Under the pieces are notes generated by a model. The model saw nothing but the letters and a program-made list of their open reading frames with translations, did no database searches and was not told where the DNA came from. 53,099 nucleotides of DNA from Pirellulales bacterium (GTDB taxonomy: Bacteria; Planctomycetota; Planctomycetia; Pirellulales; JAICIG01), in assembly GCA_025927475.1 (NCBI GenBank), contig JAICLL010000022.1:1-53099 (forward strand), written 5' to 3'. Below are positions 42,380 through 51,583 of this stretch, piece by piece; the first letter of the stretch is position 1, and each line of letters starts with the position of its first letter. Made by a program: the position numbers and the translations under genes.

Positions 42380-42619
42380 ATGTGGCGCGCATTGTTCTTG
42401 GCCTTGGGCCTCTATTGTTGCATTTTAGGGGCGGAATGCCTGGTGTTGGAAAAGGCCACGCTTACCACGACGCGCGAAGAACCGGGCGTGTTCGGCACGG
42501 TCAGCCACAAGCGCGACGTCGTGCCAAGCGATTGGGCGCCCTGGAGTCTGCTTTCGGCCGGCGCCGTCACAATGCTCTATTCGTTCACGCTGCCGCAGCG
42601 GCTGCAAAAAGCGGCTTAA
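42380..42619 (+). CDS. Small membrane protein, 79 residues
   Basis: ATG 42380 has GGGGAG with an 8-nt spacer. The N-terminal helix WRALFLALGLYCCILGAECLV and a second near the C-terminus (APWSLLSAGAVTMLYSF) give a two-span topology, with a polar loop of about 35 residues (VLEKATLTTTREEPGVFGTV) between them. The open frame extends upstream to 42185, but that part is non-coding-like. It lies 98 bp from the convergent coiled-coil gene. I do not recognise the family; conserved small two-span proteins of this size exist in planctomycetes. Confidence 0.65.
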   Translation: MWRALFLALGLYCCILGAECLVLEKATLTTTREEPGVFGTVSHKRDVVPSDWAPWSLLSAGAVTMLYSFTLPQRLQKAA

Positions 42620-42716
42620 AGCCGAACGGACGCCCTGCGCGGCGGCGCAGCGCGATGTCGTGACGCTGGTGGCCTGGGCAGAGGCTGGCCGCGCTAAGCC
42701 TCCGATTTGTGTCGGG

Positions 42717-44351
42717 CTATTTCTTGCCTTCGCGGAACGAATCGAAGTACTTCAGCGAATGCTCCCGATAGGCACGGGGCAACTGCTGTGAGGTGAGCGG
42801 ATCGGTTTCGCCGGCCTTGACCGATTGAAACTCGGTCTGGATCTCTTGCTGCACCTGGCCCTTCATGTTCGGGCCATCGACCAGATCGACCACCAGCGCG
42901 GCGCCTTTGCCGGTCTGCTGCTTGACTTTCGTGTCATAAAAACCGGTGCCGGTCTTTTCTTCGGGGCGGGCCCCCTGACCACGGCCTTTGCCCAGACCCA
43001 TTCCCCGACCATACTTCTTACCCAATCCCATGCAAGCGGCGCAACCTTCGCCGCCGCATTCCTGGCAGTTCATCGAGTCTTTGGCCATGTCGAGCTCGCT
43101 CAGCGCATCATCGAGCATCGCCAGCTCGTCGGCCTGCTGCTGCAACTCCGACAACTGCTGTTCGAGCTGCTTCATCGAAGCCATCGCCCCCGCCTTGTCG
43201 CCCTGCTGCATGCACTTGGAGCACTGGCCAAGCTGGTCGGCCATTTTCTTCATCTGCTGCATCTGGGGTTTGCTCTGCTGCAGCTTCGCCAACTGCTGCT
43301 CGAGTTGCTTAGCCTCGTTGTGCTGACCTTTCGATTTTTTCTCGGCGATCTGCTTTTTCAGGTCTTGCTCCATCTTCTTATGGGCGTCGGCCACTTTGCG
43401 GATCTTTTCTTCCATCTGCTTGAGCTGCTTTTGCAAATCGGCCTTGCTCTGAGCGTCGAATGCGCCCTTGTCGAGCTTTTCGCGCAACTGCTTGAGTTCC
43501 TTGAGCGCCTGATTCAAATCGCCCTGGCGCATGGCATCGGCCAGCTTGTCGCCCGGACCTTTTTCGATGTTTTTCAGGTTCTTGAGCTGTTCTTGCAGCT
43601 TGTCGCCGCCGCCAAGCTGCTGCTTGCGTTTTTCGATGTCCTTGGCCAGATCGTTCAATTCGACCAGCGCCTGCTTGCGGTCGTTCATGTCGGCCTTGGT
43701 AAGCTGCTTGGCGCCTTGCTCGAGCTTGGCAAACAGCTCTTCGGCTTCTTTCAGATCTTTTTCACGGGCGTCTTTGCGGCGCTCGATGAGCTTGCGGCGC
43801 ATGGCTTCGGTCGAAGTTTTGATGCGTTTCTTCTCGGCCAGGCTGGGCACCGAGCCGCCGGCCTTTTGTTCGTTGATCGCGGGATTGAGAAACACGGCGA
43901 GCAAAAACACAGCCGCTGCCGGCGCAATCGGTAGCCACGCCCAGCGTCCCAGTCGCACGCGAAACTGATCGCCGACGTGCAACCGCTCGACGCGCTTCAC
44001 GGCATCGTCGATCAACGCCCGGGCCGCCGGCGTTTCCATCTGTTCGGGCGAAAGAGCGAACGTGCTGGAGATGCGCTCTTTAAGGCCGAAGCGCCGATCG
44101 ATCTCCAGGGCCGCTTCCAACTCGCTGCGACGTGCGAACAAGCACCAGGCCAGCGCGACGACCAAGCCCGCGCTCAAGGCGATGGCAGGCCAGGCCCAGG
44201 TAAGCAGCCCCAAGGAGTGATATTTGTCGACGGCCACGAGCGCGGCGGCCATCAGCAGGGCCGCGAACCAGCACCAACTCAACACTCGCAAGAATCGTTG
44301 AACGGTGAGACGCCGACGAGCACGACGAACCTGTTGCTTCAGAACGTCCAT
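42717..44351 (-). CDS. Membrane-anchored coiled-coil protein with a Cys-rich motif
   Basis: The start ATG 44351 has GGAGGT upstream; open frame to 44849 overlaps the DCC gene and is not coding. Three hydrophobic segments (WCWFAALLMAAALVAVDKY, WPAIALSAGLVVALAWCLF, LPIAPAAAVFLLAVFLNPA) precede about 260 residues of lysine/glutamate/glutamine-rich heptads (KKRIKTSTEAMRRKLIERRK to KKMEQDLKKQIAEKKSK), a strong long coiled coil. Near the C-terminus is CQECGGEGCAACMGLGKKYG, a CxxCGGxGCxxC pattern like one arm of a DnaJ-type zinc site. It is 544 residues with the long coil presumably on one side of the membrane. Function unknown; the zinc-type motif is odd because only one arm is present. Confidence 0.8.
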   Translation of the reverse strand: MDVLKQQVRRARRRLTVQRFLRVLSWCWFAALLMAAALVAVDKYHSLGLLTWAWPAIALSAGLVVALAWCLFARRSELEAALEIDRRFGLKERISSTFALSPEQMETPAARALIDDAVKRVERLHVGDQFRVRLGRWAWLPIAPAAAVFLLAVFLNPAINEQKAGGSVPSLAEKKRIKTSTEAMRRKLIERRKDAREKDLKEAEELFAKLEQGAKQLTKADMNDRKQALVELNDLAKDIEKRKQQLGGGDKLQEQLKNLKNIEKGPGDKLADAMRQGDLNQALKELKQLREKLDKGAFDAQSKADLQKQLKQMEEKIRKVADAHKKMEQDLKKQIAEKKSKGQHNEAKQLEQQLAKLQQSKPQMQQMKKMADQLGQCSKCMQQGDKAGAMASMKQLEQQLSELQQQADELAMLDDALSELDMAKDSMNCQECGGEGCAACMGLGKKYGRGMGLGKGRGQGARPEEKTGTGFYDTKVKQQTGKGAALVVDLVDGPNMKGQVQQEIQTEFQSVKAGETDPLTSQQLPRAYREHSLKYFDSFREGKK

Positions 44352-44457
44352 TGCGGTTACCTCCAGGGAAGGACCTACGCCCGGCACGGCCGTTAGTGTA
44401 ACGTATTTACAGGGTAAGACGCCAACACATTTTATCGGAATTTTGGGGCGGGGGTCG

Positions 44458-44478
44458 GGATTCAGGATTCGGGATTCA
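44458..44478. repeat. GGATTCR heptanucleotide repeat, three copies
   Basis: GGATTCA-GGATTCG-GGATTCA lies 34 bp before the ATG of the DCC gene. Related in unit length and wording to GGGTTCA at 7313-7333. Confidence 0.85.
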
Positions 44479-44511
44479 GGGCTGCTCTTGGCAGCGTGCG
44501 AGGCGAGTGTC

Positions 44512-44958
44512 ATGTCAACCTCCGAGAAAACGATCGAATCGCCCTTGCCCAGCCCGGCTGACAGGCCGGGGGCCGATGTGGTGATTTTCGATGGACATTG
44601 CCAGATTTGCACCGGCCAGATCCGGCGTCTGGTCCGCTGGGATTGGGGCGGCCGGCTGGCGTACCTTTCGCTGCACGACCCCGAAGTCGCCCGCCGCTGG
44701 CCCGACTTGACGCACGACGCTCTGATGGAAGAGATGTATCTGATCGACCGGTACGGGCATAGGCACCCCGGCGCGCTCGCCGTGCGGTATCTCTCGCGCC
44801 GGCTGCCGACGCTTTGGTGGTTGGCTCCGATCCTGCACCTGCCGGGCACGCTGCGGCTGTGGCAATGGCTCTATCGCCAGATTGCACAGCGGCGTTATCG
44901 TTTTGGCCGCGTCGCCACCTGCGACGACGGCGCCTGCCGCCTACATATGAAGCCCTGA
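44512..44958 (+). CDS. DCC-family thiol-disulfide oxidoreductase-like protein (YuxK/DUF393)
   Basis: A 148-residue DUF393 member. The signature VVIFDGHCQICTGQIRRLVRWD contains the family's D-G-x-C-x-x-C; LAYLSLHDPEVARRWPDL and DALMEEMYLIDRYGHRHPGALAVRYLSRRLPTLWWLAPIL follow, typical of YuxK. The two cysteines imply a redox-active thioredoxin-like fold, but the family's function is not well established. ATG 44512 is the natural start, although the frame is open to 44305 over the coiled-coil gene's start. The two genes are divergent with 160 bp between. A later pair of cysteines (ATCDDGACRL) is at the C-terminus. Confidence 0.88.
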   Translation: MSTSEKTIESPLPSPADRPGADVVIFDGHCQICTGQIRRLVRWDWGGRLAYLSLHDPEVARRWPDLTHDALMEEMYLIDRYGHRHPGALAVRYLSRRLPTLWWLAPILHLPGTLRLWQWLYRQIAQRRYRFGRVATCDDGACRLHMKP

Positions 44959-45029
44959 ATTGACAATCGTTCGGCCGCCGGTCGGGTGATAGAAGCGAAT
45001 CGGTCCCCGTCCCCCAAGGGAATCCTGCC

Positions 45030-47315
45030 GTGACTATTTCGCCAATCAAACGCGCTGGCTCGCGTATCGCCCGGTTGCGGATGCCTCTGCTAACCGCCAT
45101 TGCGTGCTTGACGGTCAGTGCCGTCGAGGCGGCGCCTTCATTGGAAGAAAGGGCCGACGCAATCCAGGCCATCCGTAAGGCCGGCGGAGACCTTCGCCCA
45201 GATTTGGCCGCCGCTGACTCGCGCGACCTTTTCTCGCCGCATCGGCAATTCATCGCTGTCACTCTGCAATCCGTGAAACGGGTCGCCGACGTGCTGCCAA
45301 AGCTGGCTGCTTTGCCCGAAATTGAGCAACTCGGCTTGCAAGAGAGCGACGTCACCGATGGCAATTTGCAGCATCTCCAAGCCTTGCCGAACCTCAGCGT
45401 TCTTTGGCTCGACCAGACACCTGTCACTGACGATGGACTGCCCGCCATCGGCGCCTTGTCGAAACTGGTGACGCTCTCGCTGGCCGGCGCCAAGATTGAG
45501 GGCCGTGGTCTGAAATCGCTGGCTGGTTTGAAAAACCTTCACGACTTATCGCTTAGCAATACGCCGCTCAGCGACGATGCCTTGATGCACATCGCAGAAC
45601 TGCCCAAGCTCGCCGATTTAAACTTGCGCGAGACGAACGTGGGCAATGAGGGCTTGTCGCACCTGGAACATTGCCGGGGCCTGCAAGTCATCGTACTTGG
45701 CGCTACGCTGGTGAACGACGTCGGACTAACTCACTTGGCACGGCTGGACAAGCTCAGTGTGCTCGATTTGAGCGATACAATCGTCGGGGATGCGGGCATG
45801 GAACAACTTGGGCCGCCCGGCCGCTTCACCCAGCTCGGTCTGGCGCACTCGAAGATCACGGATGTGTCGGCGGAACACATCGGCCAGGCAGTTCAACTAG
45901 ACATGCTTGATTTGAGGGCCACCGCCTTGACCGATGCGGGACTGGCCAAGCTAGCCGGCTTAGCCGACCTGCGCGTGTTGCGCCTCGGCGGCACAAAGAT
46001 CACCGATGGCGGCCTAAAGCATTTCGCGGCGATGAAGCGGCTTGAACTGCTTGACCTGGGCGGCACCGCGATCAGCGATGCCGGTTTGCTAGAGCTCAAG
46101 CCGCTCACCGCACTGCGGCAGCTTAATCTATCGGACACATCGATTTCGCGCGACGGCCTGGCTGCCTTGCGCGACCTGCCGCGGCTGGAACACGTTGGTG
46201 TAAGCGAAACTGAGCTCACCGCGGTTGACCTTTTGCGCCACTTGCCCCGTACTACGGAAAACGTGCGGCGAATTCTCGCCGCGCTCGACGAATTGACCAA
46301 AGTTGACTTCATCGATGTGCCACTTTCCGACGGGCTCAATTACCTTCGGGAGCGTCACGCCATCCAGATTTATGTTGATCGGCGATCGCTGGAAGAAGCC
46401 GGCATCGACCCGCACGCCGCGGTTACGGCGAACCTGGCCGGCGTTACGCTTCGCCAGGCGCTGGCAACGATCTTGGAGCCGCTGGGCTTGGCGATCGACG
46501 TGCGGCACGAAGTGCTATTCATCGGGGCCGCCCCGCTGTCGCCGATCGCGCTCGACCTACCGCTAGTATTTGAATTTGAAAATGAACCGCTCTCGCCCAA
46601 GCTGACCCGAGCACTTAGTGAGAAAACCGAGATCGACGTCATAAACCAGCCGATTTCGGCAGTCGCTGACTTTTTGAGCGCAAAGCACGGCATCGCCATC
46701 CGTCTAGGTTGGCCAGACCTCGAGGACGCTGGGCTTGCCAGCGCCAGGCCAGTAACCATGAACGTGAAAGACATCTGTTTGAAATCGGCCTTGGAGCTCG
46801 TTTTAGGCGAGCTCAACCTTACCTGCGCCGCGGCTGGCGACGAACTGGTCATCATACCGAAAGGGCCTGGGGCGCGGCCGCTTCCCCAGCGATGGGAGAT
46901 TCACTACAGCGATATTTCGCTCGAAGGGTATGGCAGGCATCTCGATGAGCAAGGGATCGAGTTAGGGCTGGTCGGCTCCGGTGAGGTCACCTACGTAAGT
47001 GGCTTTTCGAAGCCTAAGCCCGAGGTTCGTAGGCGCAAAGTAAGCGGCGAAAAGCGCCTCTGGTTACGGTGGCGCGAGGGAGAAATGAAACAAGCCGACG
47101 TAGAACTGGTGCGCCGAGCGGGCGTCGTGACCGGCGATCGCCCGATCGTGCAGTTCTACCCGACTGAGCTTGAGAGAAAGTTGCTCTCGCTAGAGCGTGA
47201 TTATCGTGGGCGCAAGATCGTCGCCATCGCGAAGACCCGCTTTGGCGTCCGCAGGAGCGGCGCAGCATTTGAGTTTTATGTGATCGACCAGAAAGAGCGC
47301 GAAGACCGCGAGTAG
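45030..47315 (+). CDS. Exported leucine-rich-repeat protein with two STN-like domains
   Basis: GTG 45030 has AAGGGA eight bases upstream; MPLLTAIACLTVSAVEA at 45081 is an in-frame alternative that still leaves a signal peptide. Residues of about 95-410 are about thirteen leucine-rich repeats of 24 residues in the form L-x-x-L-x-L-x-x-T-x-(I/V)-(T/S)-D-x-G-L (ADLNLRETNVGNEGLSHLE; LRVLRLGGTKITDGGLKHFA). Then come two copies of a secretin/TonB short-N-terminus-like domain: FIDVPLSDGLNYLRERHAIQ, VTLRQALATILEPLGLAIDVRHEVLFIG, and again VINQPISAVADFLSAKHGIA, CLKSALELVLGELNLTC. The last 110 residues have no match I can name. The protein is 761 residues and likely periplasmic; a binding role is inferred. 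Confidence 0.85.
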   Translation: MTISPIKRAGSRIARLRMPLLTAIACLTVSAVEAAPSLEERADAIQAIRKAGGDLRPDLAAADSRDLFSPHRQFIAVTLQSVKRVADVLPKLAALPEIEQLGLQESDVTDGNLQHLQALPNLSVLWLDQTPVTDDGLPAIGALSKLVTLSLAGAKIEGRGLKSLAGLKNLHDLSLSNTPLSDDALMHIAELPKLADLNLRETNVGNEGLSHLEHCRGLQVIVLGATLVNDVGLTHLARLDKLSVLDLSDTIVGDAGMEQLGPPGRFTQLGLAHSKITDVSAEHIGQAVQLDMLDLRATALTDAGLAKLAGLADLRVLRLGGTKITDGGLKHFAAMKRLELLDLGGTAISDAGLLELKPLTALRQLNLSDTSISRDGLAALRDLPRLEHVGVSETELTAVDLLRHLPRTTENVRRILAALDELTKVDFIDVPLSDGLNYLRERHAIQIYVDRRSLEEAGIDPHAAVTANLAGVTLRQALATILEPLGLAIDVRHEVLFIGAAPLSPIALDLPLVFEFENEPLSPKLTRALSEKTEIDVINQPISAVADFLSAKHGIAIRLGWPDLEDAGLASARPVTMNVKDICLKSALELVLGELNLTCAAAGDELVIIPKGPGARPLPQRWEIHYSDISLEGYGRHLDEQGIELGLVGSGEVTYVSGFSKPKPEVRRRKVSGEKRLWLRWREGEMKQADVELVRRAGVVTGDRPIVQFYPTELERKLLSLERDYRGRKIVAIAKTRFGVRRSGAAFEFYVIDQKEREDRE

Positions 47316-47405
47316 CCCGATGCGTAGGCGAGTTTAACCAAATCCCCCAAAGCCTATTTGCACGTCAGCTTCCAAGACTGACAATCGCCGCGCGGGCTCG
47401 CTGTC

Positions 47406-48245
47406 TCAAAACTCGCGCTCGCGCGTGGGCGGCGCGTCGGCCGGAGGAACGGGCACTTCTTCGGGCGATACCTCGATGTCCTCGTCAGCGATGGCGGGTT
47501 GCTCCGCCTGGGGAATTACTTCAGGCTCGGCAAGCGGGCGTGCTGCAGGCCCCGGCCTGTCAAGTTCGTCGTCAGCGCTGTCAGCCGTGTCGCTTGCGTC
47601 GATGTCGGCTGGGAGCGGTTTGCGAAGGGGCCGGACAGGCCCGCGTGTTTGCGCCGGCTCGGGCCGAGCTCGTTCGCGGCTATTCAGGAAGTAATTCGTG
47701 ACTGCCCGGCGCGTCATGCCGCGGTGCAGCGCATGGACCCACGCCGTGAGACCCGGATCGTCAGGCTCGCGTCCGAGGATGTCGCGGTACAACCCAGCTA
47801 CGAAGGCCTGGTCAGAAATCTGTTCAGAAATCTGCGGCTCAGACTGGGCATCGTTCGCAATCGATGGCGCCGGAGGCGGTTCATCGGCCGGCAGGCGAGC
47901 TGCCGCCGAGCCTTCGGGCGAGCCGGCCCAAGGCGGTCCAAAACCCGGCCGCACAGTGCCCGAGAAAAAGAAATAGGGCGGTGGAGCAAATCGCCCGATG
48001 GCGCCAAAAAACGCATAAGGTGGCATGGCCGGAGGCGGCGGCGGGGTGACGGGCGGTGAAACATACACCCCCGATGAATACGAGGGTGCGGCATTGTATC
48101 CCGACCAGCGCGCGGCGCGCCGTTGCATCCGCCGCACCGGCCCCGCGTTTGCTCCCGCGGCGCTCAACCACACGACGGCGATCGCGGCGATCACCACTGC
48201 CGCGCCCCAGACACAGCGTTGCCTATTCCGCGGAAACGTATTCAT
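47406..48245 (-). CDS. Exported proline-rich protein with one DUF4214 repeat
   Basis: ATG 48245 has GGAAGGAGC upstream. The signal peptide is VWGAAVVIAAIAVVWLSAAGANA. A glycine/proline/tyrosine-rich stretch follows (YVSPPVTPPPPPAMPPYAFFG), then a single DUF4214 motif (FVAGLYRDILGREPDDPGLTAWVHALHRG) and an acidic, proline-rich tail. A 12-bp in-frame duplication makes EQISEQISDQ. At 279 residues it looks like a wall- or surface-associated protein. It lies downstream of the dipeptidase on the same strand (39 bp gap) and may end the PP2C-vWA-dipeptidase run. The function of DUF4214 is unsettled. Confidence 0.75.
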   Translation of the reverse strand: MNTFPRNRQRCVWGAAVVIAAIAVVWLSAAGANAGPVRRMQRRAARWSGYNAAPSYSSGVYVSPPVTPPPPPAMPPYAFFGAIGRFAPPPYFFFSGTVRPGFGPPWAGSPEGSAAARLPADEPPPAPSIANDAQSEPQISEQISDQAFVAGLYRDILGREPDDPGLTAWVHALHRGMTRRAVTNYFLNSRERARPEPAQTRGPVRPLRKPLPADIDASDTADSADDELDRPGPAARPLAEPEVIPQAEQPAIADEDIEVSPEEVPVPPADAPPTREREF

Positions 48246-48284
48246 AGCCTCGCTCCTTCCGGCAATGTTTTACTTTTTATTCCC

Positions 48285-49535
48285 TCAGCGCCGCGATTCT
48301 CGTGCCGCCGCTTCGGCGCCTCGCAACGCCCGCAGCGCGTTGCCTCCCAGAATTTGCCGGATTTGTAGTTCCGTGTAACCGCGATTGAGCAGTTCTTGCG
48401 TGATGAATGGATAGCACGACACATCGTGCAATTGGTCGGGCAACCGCGGCACGCCGTCGAAATCCGAACCCAAGCCCACGTGGTCGACGCCGGCCACTTT
48501 CACGATATGGTCGATGTGGTCGACCACGGTGTGCACGCTGCCCGCGGGCAGCGGATGTTCGTTTTGCCATCGTTTCACCGCCGCTTCGAACGCCGCCGAA
48601 TCGCCATATTTCGCCCGCAACTCGCGGCGTACGGCGGCAAACTCGGCGCTGGCCTTGGCCGCTTCGGGCACGATGAAACCCGAAAAAAAGTTCACCATCA
48701 CCACGCCGTCATTCTCAGCGATCAGTGCCAGCACGTCGTCGGGCACGTTGCGCGGGTGCGGAGCCACCGCATACGCCGATGAATGCGAAGCGATTACCGG
48801 CGCCCGTGAGACGCGCAAGGCGTCGCGCATCGTATCGGGCGAAACGTGCGAAATGTCGACCAGCATGCCCAGCCGGTTCATCTCGCGCACCACTTCTTCA
48901 CCAAATTCGGTCAGCCCGCCGTGTTGGGGTTCGTCAGTGGCAGAGTCGGCCCAGGACAACGTATCGCCGTGCGTGAGGGTCATATAGCGGGCGCCGAGCT
49001 TGTAAAGCTGCCGCAGCGCGCCCAGCGAACCTTGAATCGAATGCCCGCCTTCGACGCCGATCAGCGAGGCGATCTTGCCCGTCGCGTGGATCCGCTCGAT
49101 GTCGTCCGCCGTCAGGGCCAACTCCAGTGCGTCGGGATAGCGGGCGATGAGCCGATGGACCAGGTCGATTTGTTCGAGGGTGTCGCGCAGGGCGGTGCCG
49201 GTGCGATCGGTTTCGGCCGGCACATAAACCGACCAGAACTGCCCGCCTACGCCTCCCTGCCGCAGGCGCGGCAAATCGGTGTGCAGCTTCGGCTGCGGCT
49301 GGGCGATGTCGCAATGGTCGAGCGACCCGCCCACCAGCTCGCGCAGTCGCCAGGGCAGGTCGTTATGCCCGTCGATCAAGAGCGCCGCGGCATGAATGCG
49401 CCGCGCCTCGTCCGTAAGCTGCACCGGAGGCCGAGGCGGCGCGGCGGGCTCGTCGGCGACCGCTGAGATCGCGGAAAGAAGCGTAACGCAGCAAGTAGTT
49501 GCCAAACCGATCCGAGAGAAACCGATGAATCGCAT
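48285..49535 (-). CDS. Exported membrane-type dipeptidase, M19 family
   Basis: MRFIGFSRIGLATTCCVTLL with SAISAVA is a signal peptide starting at ATG 49535; the frame is open to 49829, but that stretch is arginine-rich shadow. The M19 zinc ligands are readable: LLIDGHNDLPW (HxD), IGVEGGHSIQ (bridging Glu), GMLVDISHVSPDT and APVIASHSS (His ligands), and VGLGSDFDG (active Asp). The expected activity is hydrolysis of dipeptides, as in microbial renal-type dipeptidases, acting outside the cytoplasm. Length 416 residues, normal. It begins 10 bp after the vWA gene stop, which suggests cotranscription. Confidence 0.94.
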   Translation of the reverse strand: MRFIGFSRIGLATTCCVTLLSAISAVADEPAAPPRPPVQLTDEARRIHAAALLIDGHNDLPWRLRELVGGSLDHCDIAQPQPKLHTDLPRLRQGGVGGQFWSVYVPAETDRTGTALRDTLEQIDLVHRLIARYPDALELALTADDIERIHATGKIASLIGVEGGHSIQGSLGALRQLYKLGARYMTLTHGDTLSWADSATDEPQHGGLTEFGEEVVREMNRLGMLVDISHVSPDTMRDALRVSRAPVIASHSSAYAVAPHPRNVPDDVLALIAENDGVVMVNFFSGFIVPEAAKASAEFAAVRRELRAKYGDSAAFEAAVKRWQNEHPLPAGSVHTVVDHIDHIVKVAGVDHVGLGSDFDGVPRLPDQLHDVSCYPFITQELLNRGYTELQIRQILGGNALRALRGAEAAARESRR

Positions 49536-49545
49536 ATCGATAGTA

Positions 49546-51315
49546 TTACTTCTTTCGCGGCGGCGGGGGAGGCGGCAACGGGCGGATGCTGCGCGTGGAG
49601 GGATCGCTCGCGCCAGGCGACGCGGCCGGCGGCGGTGAAGGGTGCGCAACCGGCGTGCGCGGGGGCGGCGCCGACAGCGTTCGGGCGGGCGCCGTGGCGC
49701 TGGGGGCGATTTCATCGGGCGGCGCAGCGGCTGCCTGACGATGGACGCGCGGCGGCGGTGGCGGAGCGACCTGGATGCCGGGCCCGGCGGCCTGGCTCTC
49801 GCCCGCGATCGACCGGCCCGCCGCGCCACGCGAGGCGCGCACGATCACTTTGACACTGCCCACGTCCTGCTCTTCATCGGGCAAAACCACCTGAGCGCGC
49901 TCGGTGGCAAAATCGACGCATTCGACGTGTCCGTCTTTGAGCGTATATTGGCAGGCCAGCGGCCGAGCGCCGCGCGCATAGACCTGGCAGGCGCGCCCGT
50001 CGCTGCCGATCTTGACCGGGTCGGCGCCCAGGCTGACGGTGATCACCTCTTTGCCGCCGTAGTGAACTTCGAGCCAGGCTTGGCGGAAGGCCGCTTCGAC
50101 CAAGGCCAGCATTAACCCGATCGTCGCGCCCAGGATCGCCGCGCCGATCAGTGCGCCGGCCGCTCCGGCGAGATTTGAGGCAATCAGAAACGCCAAGCCG
50201 CCAATCGCGCCGCCGAGGGCGCCGCCGAGGGCTGCCTTTTGCCGAGCAAGGTTGGGCACGAACCACGACAAGCCCCAACCGACGAGCAGGCCCAACACCG
50301 TCCAGCCCACCAGGCGCCCCAGCGGCACCAGCACGGCGGCCAAGGAACTGATCAGCGGCGCGCCGGCGCTGGCCGTGGCGGTGGCATAGAGCACCTGGCC
50401 GATCGCTCCGCCGACCAGGCCCGCCGCCAGGCCGCCGATGGCTGCGGTCGCTCCTTCGCGCCCGGTGAAGGCGGCTCGGTGTACATACAGGTTTTGCCCG
50501 GCCACCAACGCCAGCGACAGACCGCAAGCGGCCAACATGCTCCAGCCGATCGTGCGGACAAGGTCTCTCAGAAAGCCGCTTCGGGCTGCGCCCGCTTCGA
50601 CCAGCGAACCGCCGTATATGATTTTTTCGGCTTGCTTAAACCCCTGATCGAAATTACCCGTGTCGGCGCGAAACACCAAGTTCGGATCGCCCGTCACCTG
50701 CGCCAGAAAACCGTTGTCGGCATCGCCCGTGCCGATGGCTACGATGCGCACGTTCTGACTCCGGCAAGCGTCGGCCGCCTTGAGCGTGGCTTCGGCGTCG
50801 TCGGGCTGGCCATCGGTGAACAGGAGAATCGCCTTGGCAATGTTGTCATCGCGCCACTCCTCGGGCAGTTGATTTAATTCCCCCGCGGCGGCGTGCAAGC
50901 CGAGGTCCATGGCGGTGCTGCCGCCATCCGAGAGGCCCTCGATGGCGCGGTGCAGTTGGTCGGTGTCGCTGGTCAGCGACGCCGCGCGATGCACGGCTTT
51001 GCCAAAACCGACCACCGCGATCAGGCTATCGCCCTGACGATGCCGATCGACAAAACCGGTAGCGGCGGCTTTGACTTCATTGAGTTTCTCGCCGATGGGT
51101 TTGCCGATGTCGCCGTAGATCATGCTGCCCGAGCAATCGATCACGAGGCACACGGCTTGCGACGGCGCAGGTGGCGCGTGGGAGCGCGTGGCAGCCAGCA
51201 GCAGCTCGCCGAGCACGGCGCCCGCCAGGCAGCCCGCGGCGCCCAACAGCGCGAACCGCCGCGCCTTGGGGTCGAAGATGAGCGAGCGGAGCGTGTTGGA
51301 GGTTGCGTTGGACAT
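49546..51315 (-). CDS. vWA-domain membrane protein with several transmembrane helices
   Basis: The vWA domain has an intact MIDAS: D60-C-S-G-S64-M, GGSTAMDLGL and LLFTDGQPDD. A signal/anchor helix precedes it (RRFALLGAAGCLAGAVLGELLLAAT). Seven or more hydrophobic glycine-rich helices occupy residues of about 260-410, then a compact beta domain (GGKEVITVSLGADPVKIGSDG to GSVKVIVRASRG) that may be FHA-like, and a proline-rich tail (PPPPPRVHRQ, then RPLPPPPPPRKK). Start options: ATG 51315 or GTG 51339, the latter overlapping the broken VapC stop. A metal-dependent protein-interaction role is inferred. With a PP2C gene just upstream it recalls TerY-type vWA/phosphatase pairs. Confidence 0.85.
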   Translation of the reverse strand: MSNATSNTLRSLIFDPKARRFALLGAAGCLAGAVLGELLLAATRSHAPPAPSQAVCLVIDCSGSMIYGDIGKPIGEKLNEVKAAATGFVDRHRQGDSLIAVVGFGKAVHRAASLTSDTDQLHRAIEGLSDGGSTAMDLGLHAAAGELNQLPEEWRDDNIAKAILLFTDGQPDDAEATLKAADACRSQNVRIVAIGTGDADNGFLAQVTGDPNLVFRADTGNFDQGFKQAEKIIYGGSLVEAGAARSGFLRDLVRTIGWSMLAACGLSLALVAGQNLYVHRAAFTGREGATAAIGGLAAGLVGGAIGQVLYATATASAGAPLISSLAAVLVPLGRLVGWTVLGLLVGWGLSWFVPNLARQKAALGGALGGAIGGLAFLIASNLAGAAGALIGAAILGATIGLMLALVEAAFRQAWLEVHYGGKEVITVSLGADPVKIGSDGRACQVYARGARPLACQYTLKDGHVECVDFATERAQVVLPDEEQDVGSVKVIVRASRGAAGRSIAGESQAAGPGIQVAPPPPPRVHRQAAAAPPDEIAPSATAPARTLSAPPPRTPVAHPSPPPAASPGASDPSTRSIRPLPPPPPPRKK

Positions 51316-51335
51316 CGGAGTGATTCGTTTGGCTT

Positions 51336-51583
51336 TCACAGTTCCCAGTCTTCGAATAGCAAACCTGGGACGCGCTGAAACTCAGCGGTATTTCGAGTAA
51401 CGAGCGTTGTTTGATTTGCGATCGCAATCGCCGCGATCATTAGGTCATCGGAACCAATCGGCGTGCCCGCTTGTTCGAGCCTGGCTCGGATGGGACCGTA
51501 CGCTCGCGCTGCATTTGAATCAGTTGCTGCGAACGGCCGTTCAAATAGCGGATGCACGCGTTGGCGTCGAGCAGGTAGCTCAT
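51336..51583 (-). pseudogene. vapC-like PIN toxin with internal deletion
   Basis: ATG 51583 (overlapping the antitoxin stop as ATGA) reads MSYLLDANACIRYLNGRS, the PIN start with catalytic Asp, then runs into a different frame. The C-terminal third is open in another frame as ATDSNAARAYGPIRARLEQA followed by GTPIGSDDLMIAAIAIANQT and TLVTRNTAEFQRVPGLLFED. About 65 residues with the second catalytic acidic residue are missing between them, and the joint is out of frame, so active VapC cannot be made. Confidence 0.75.
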
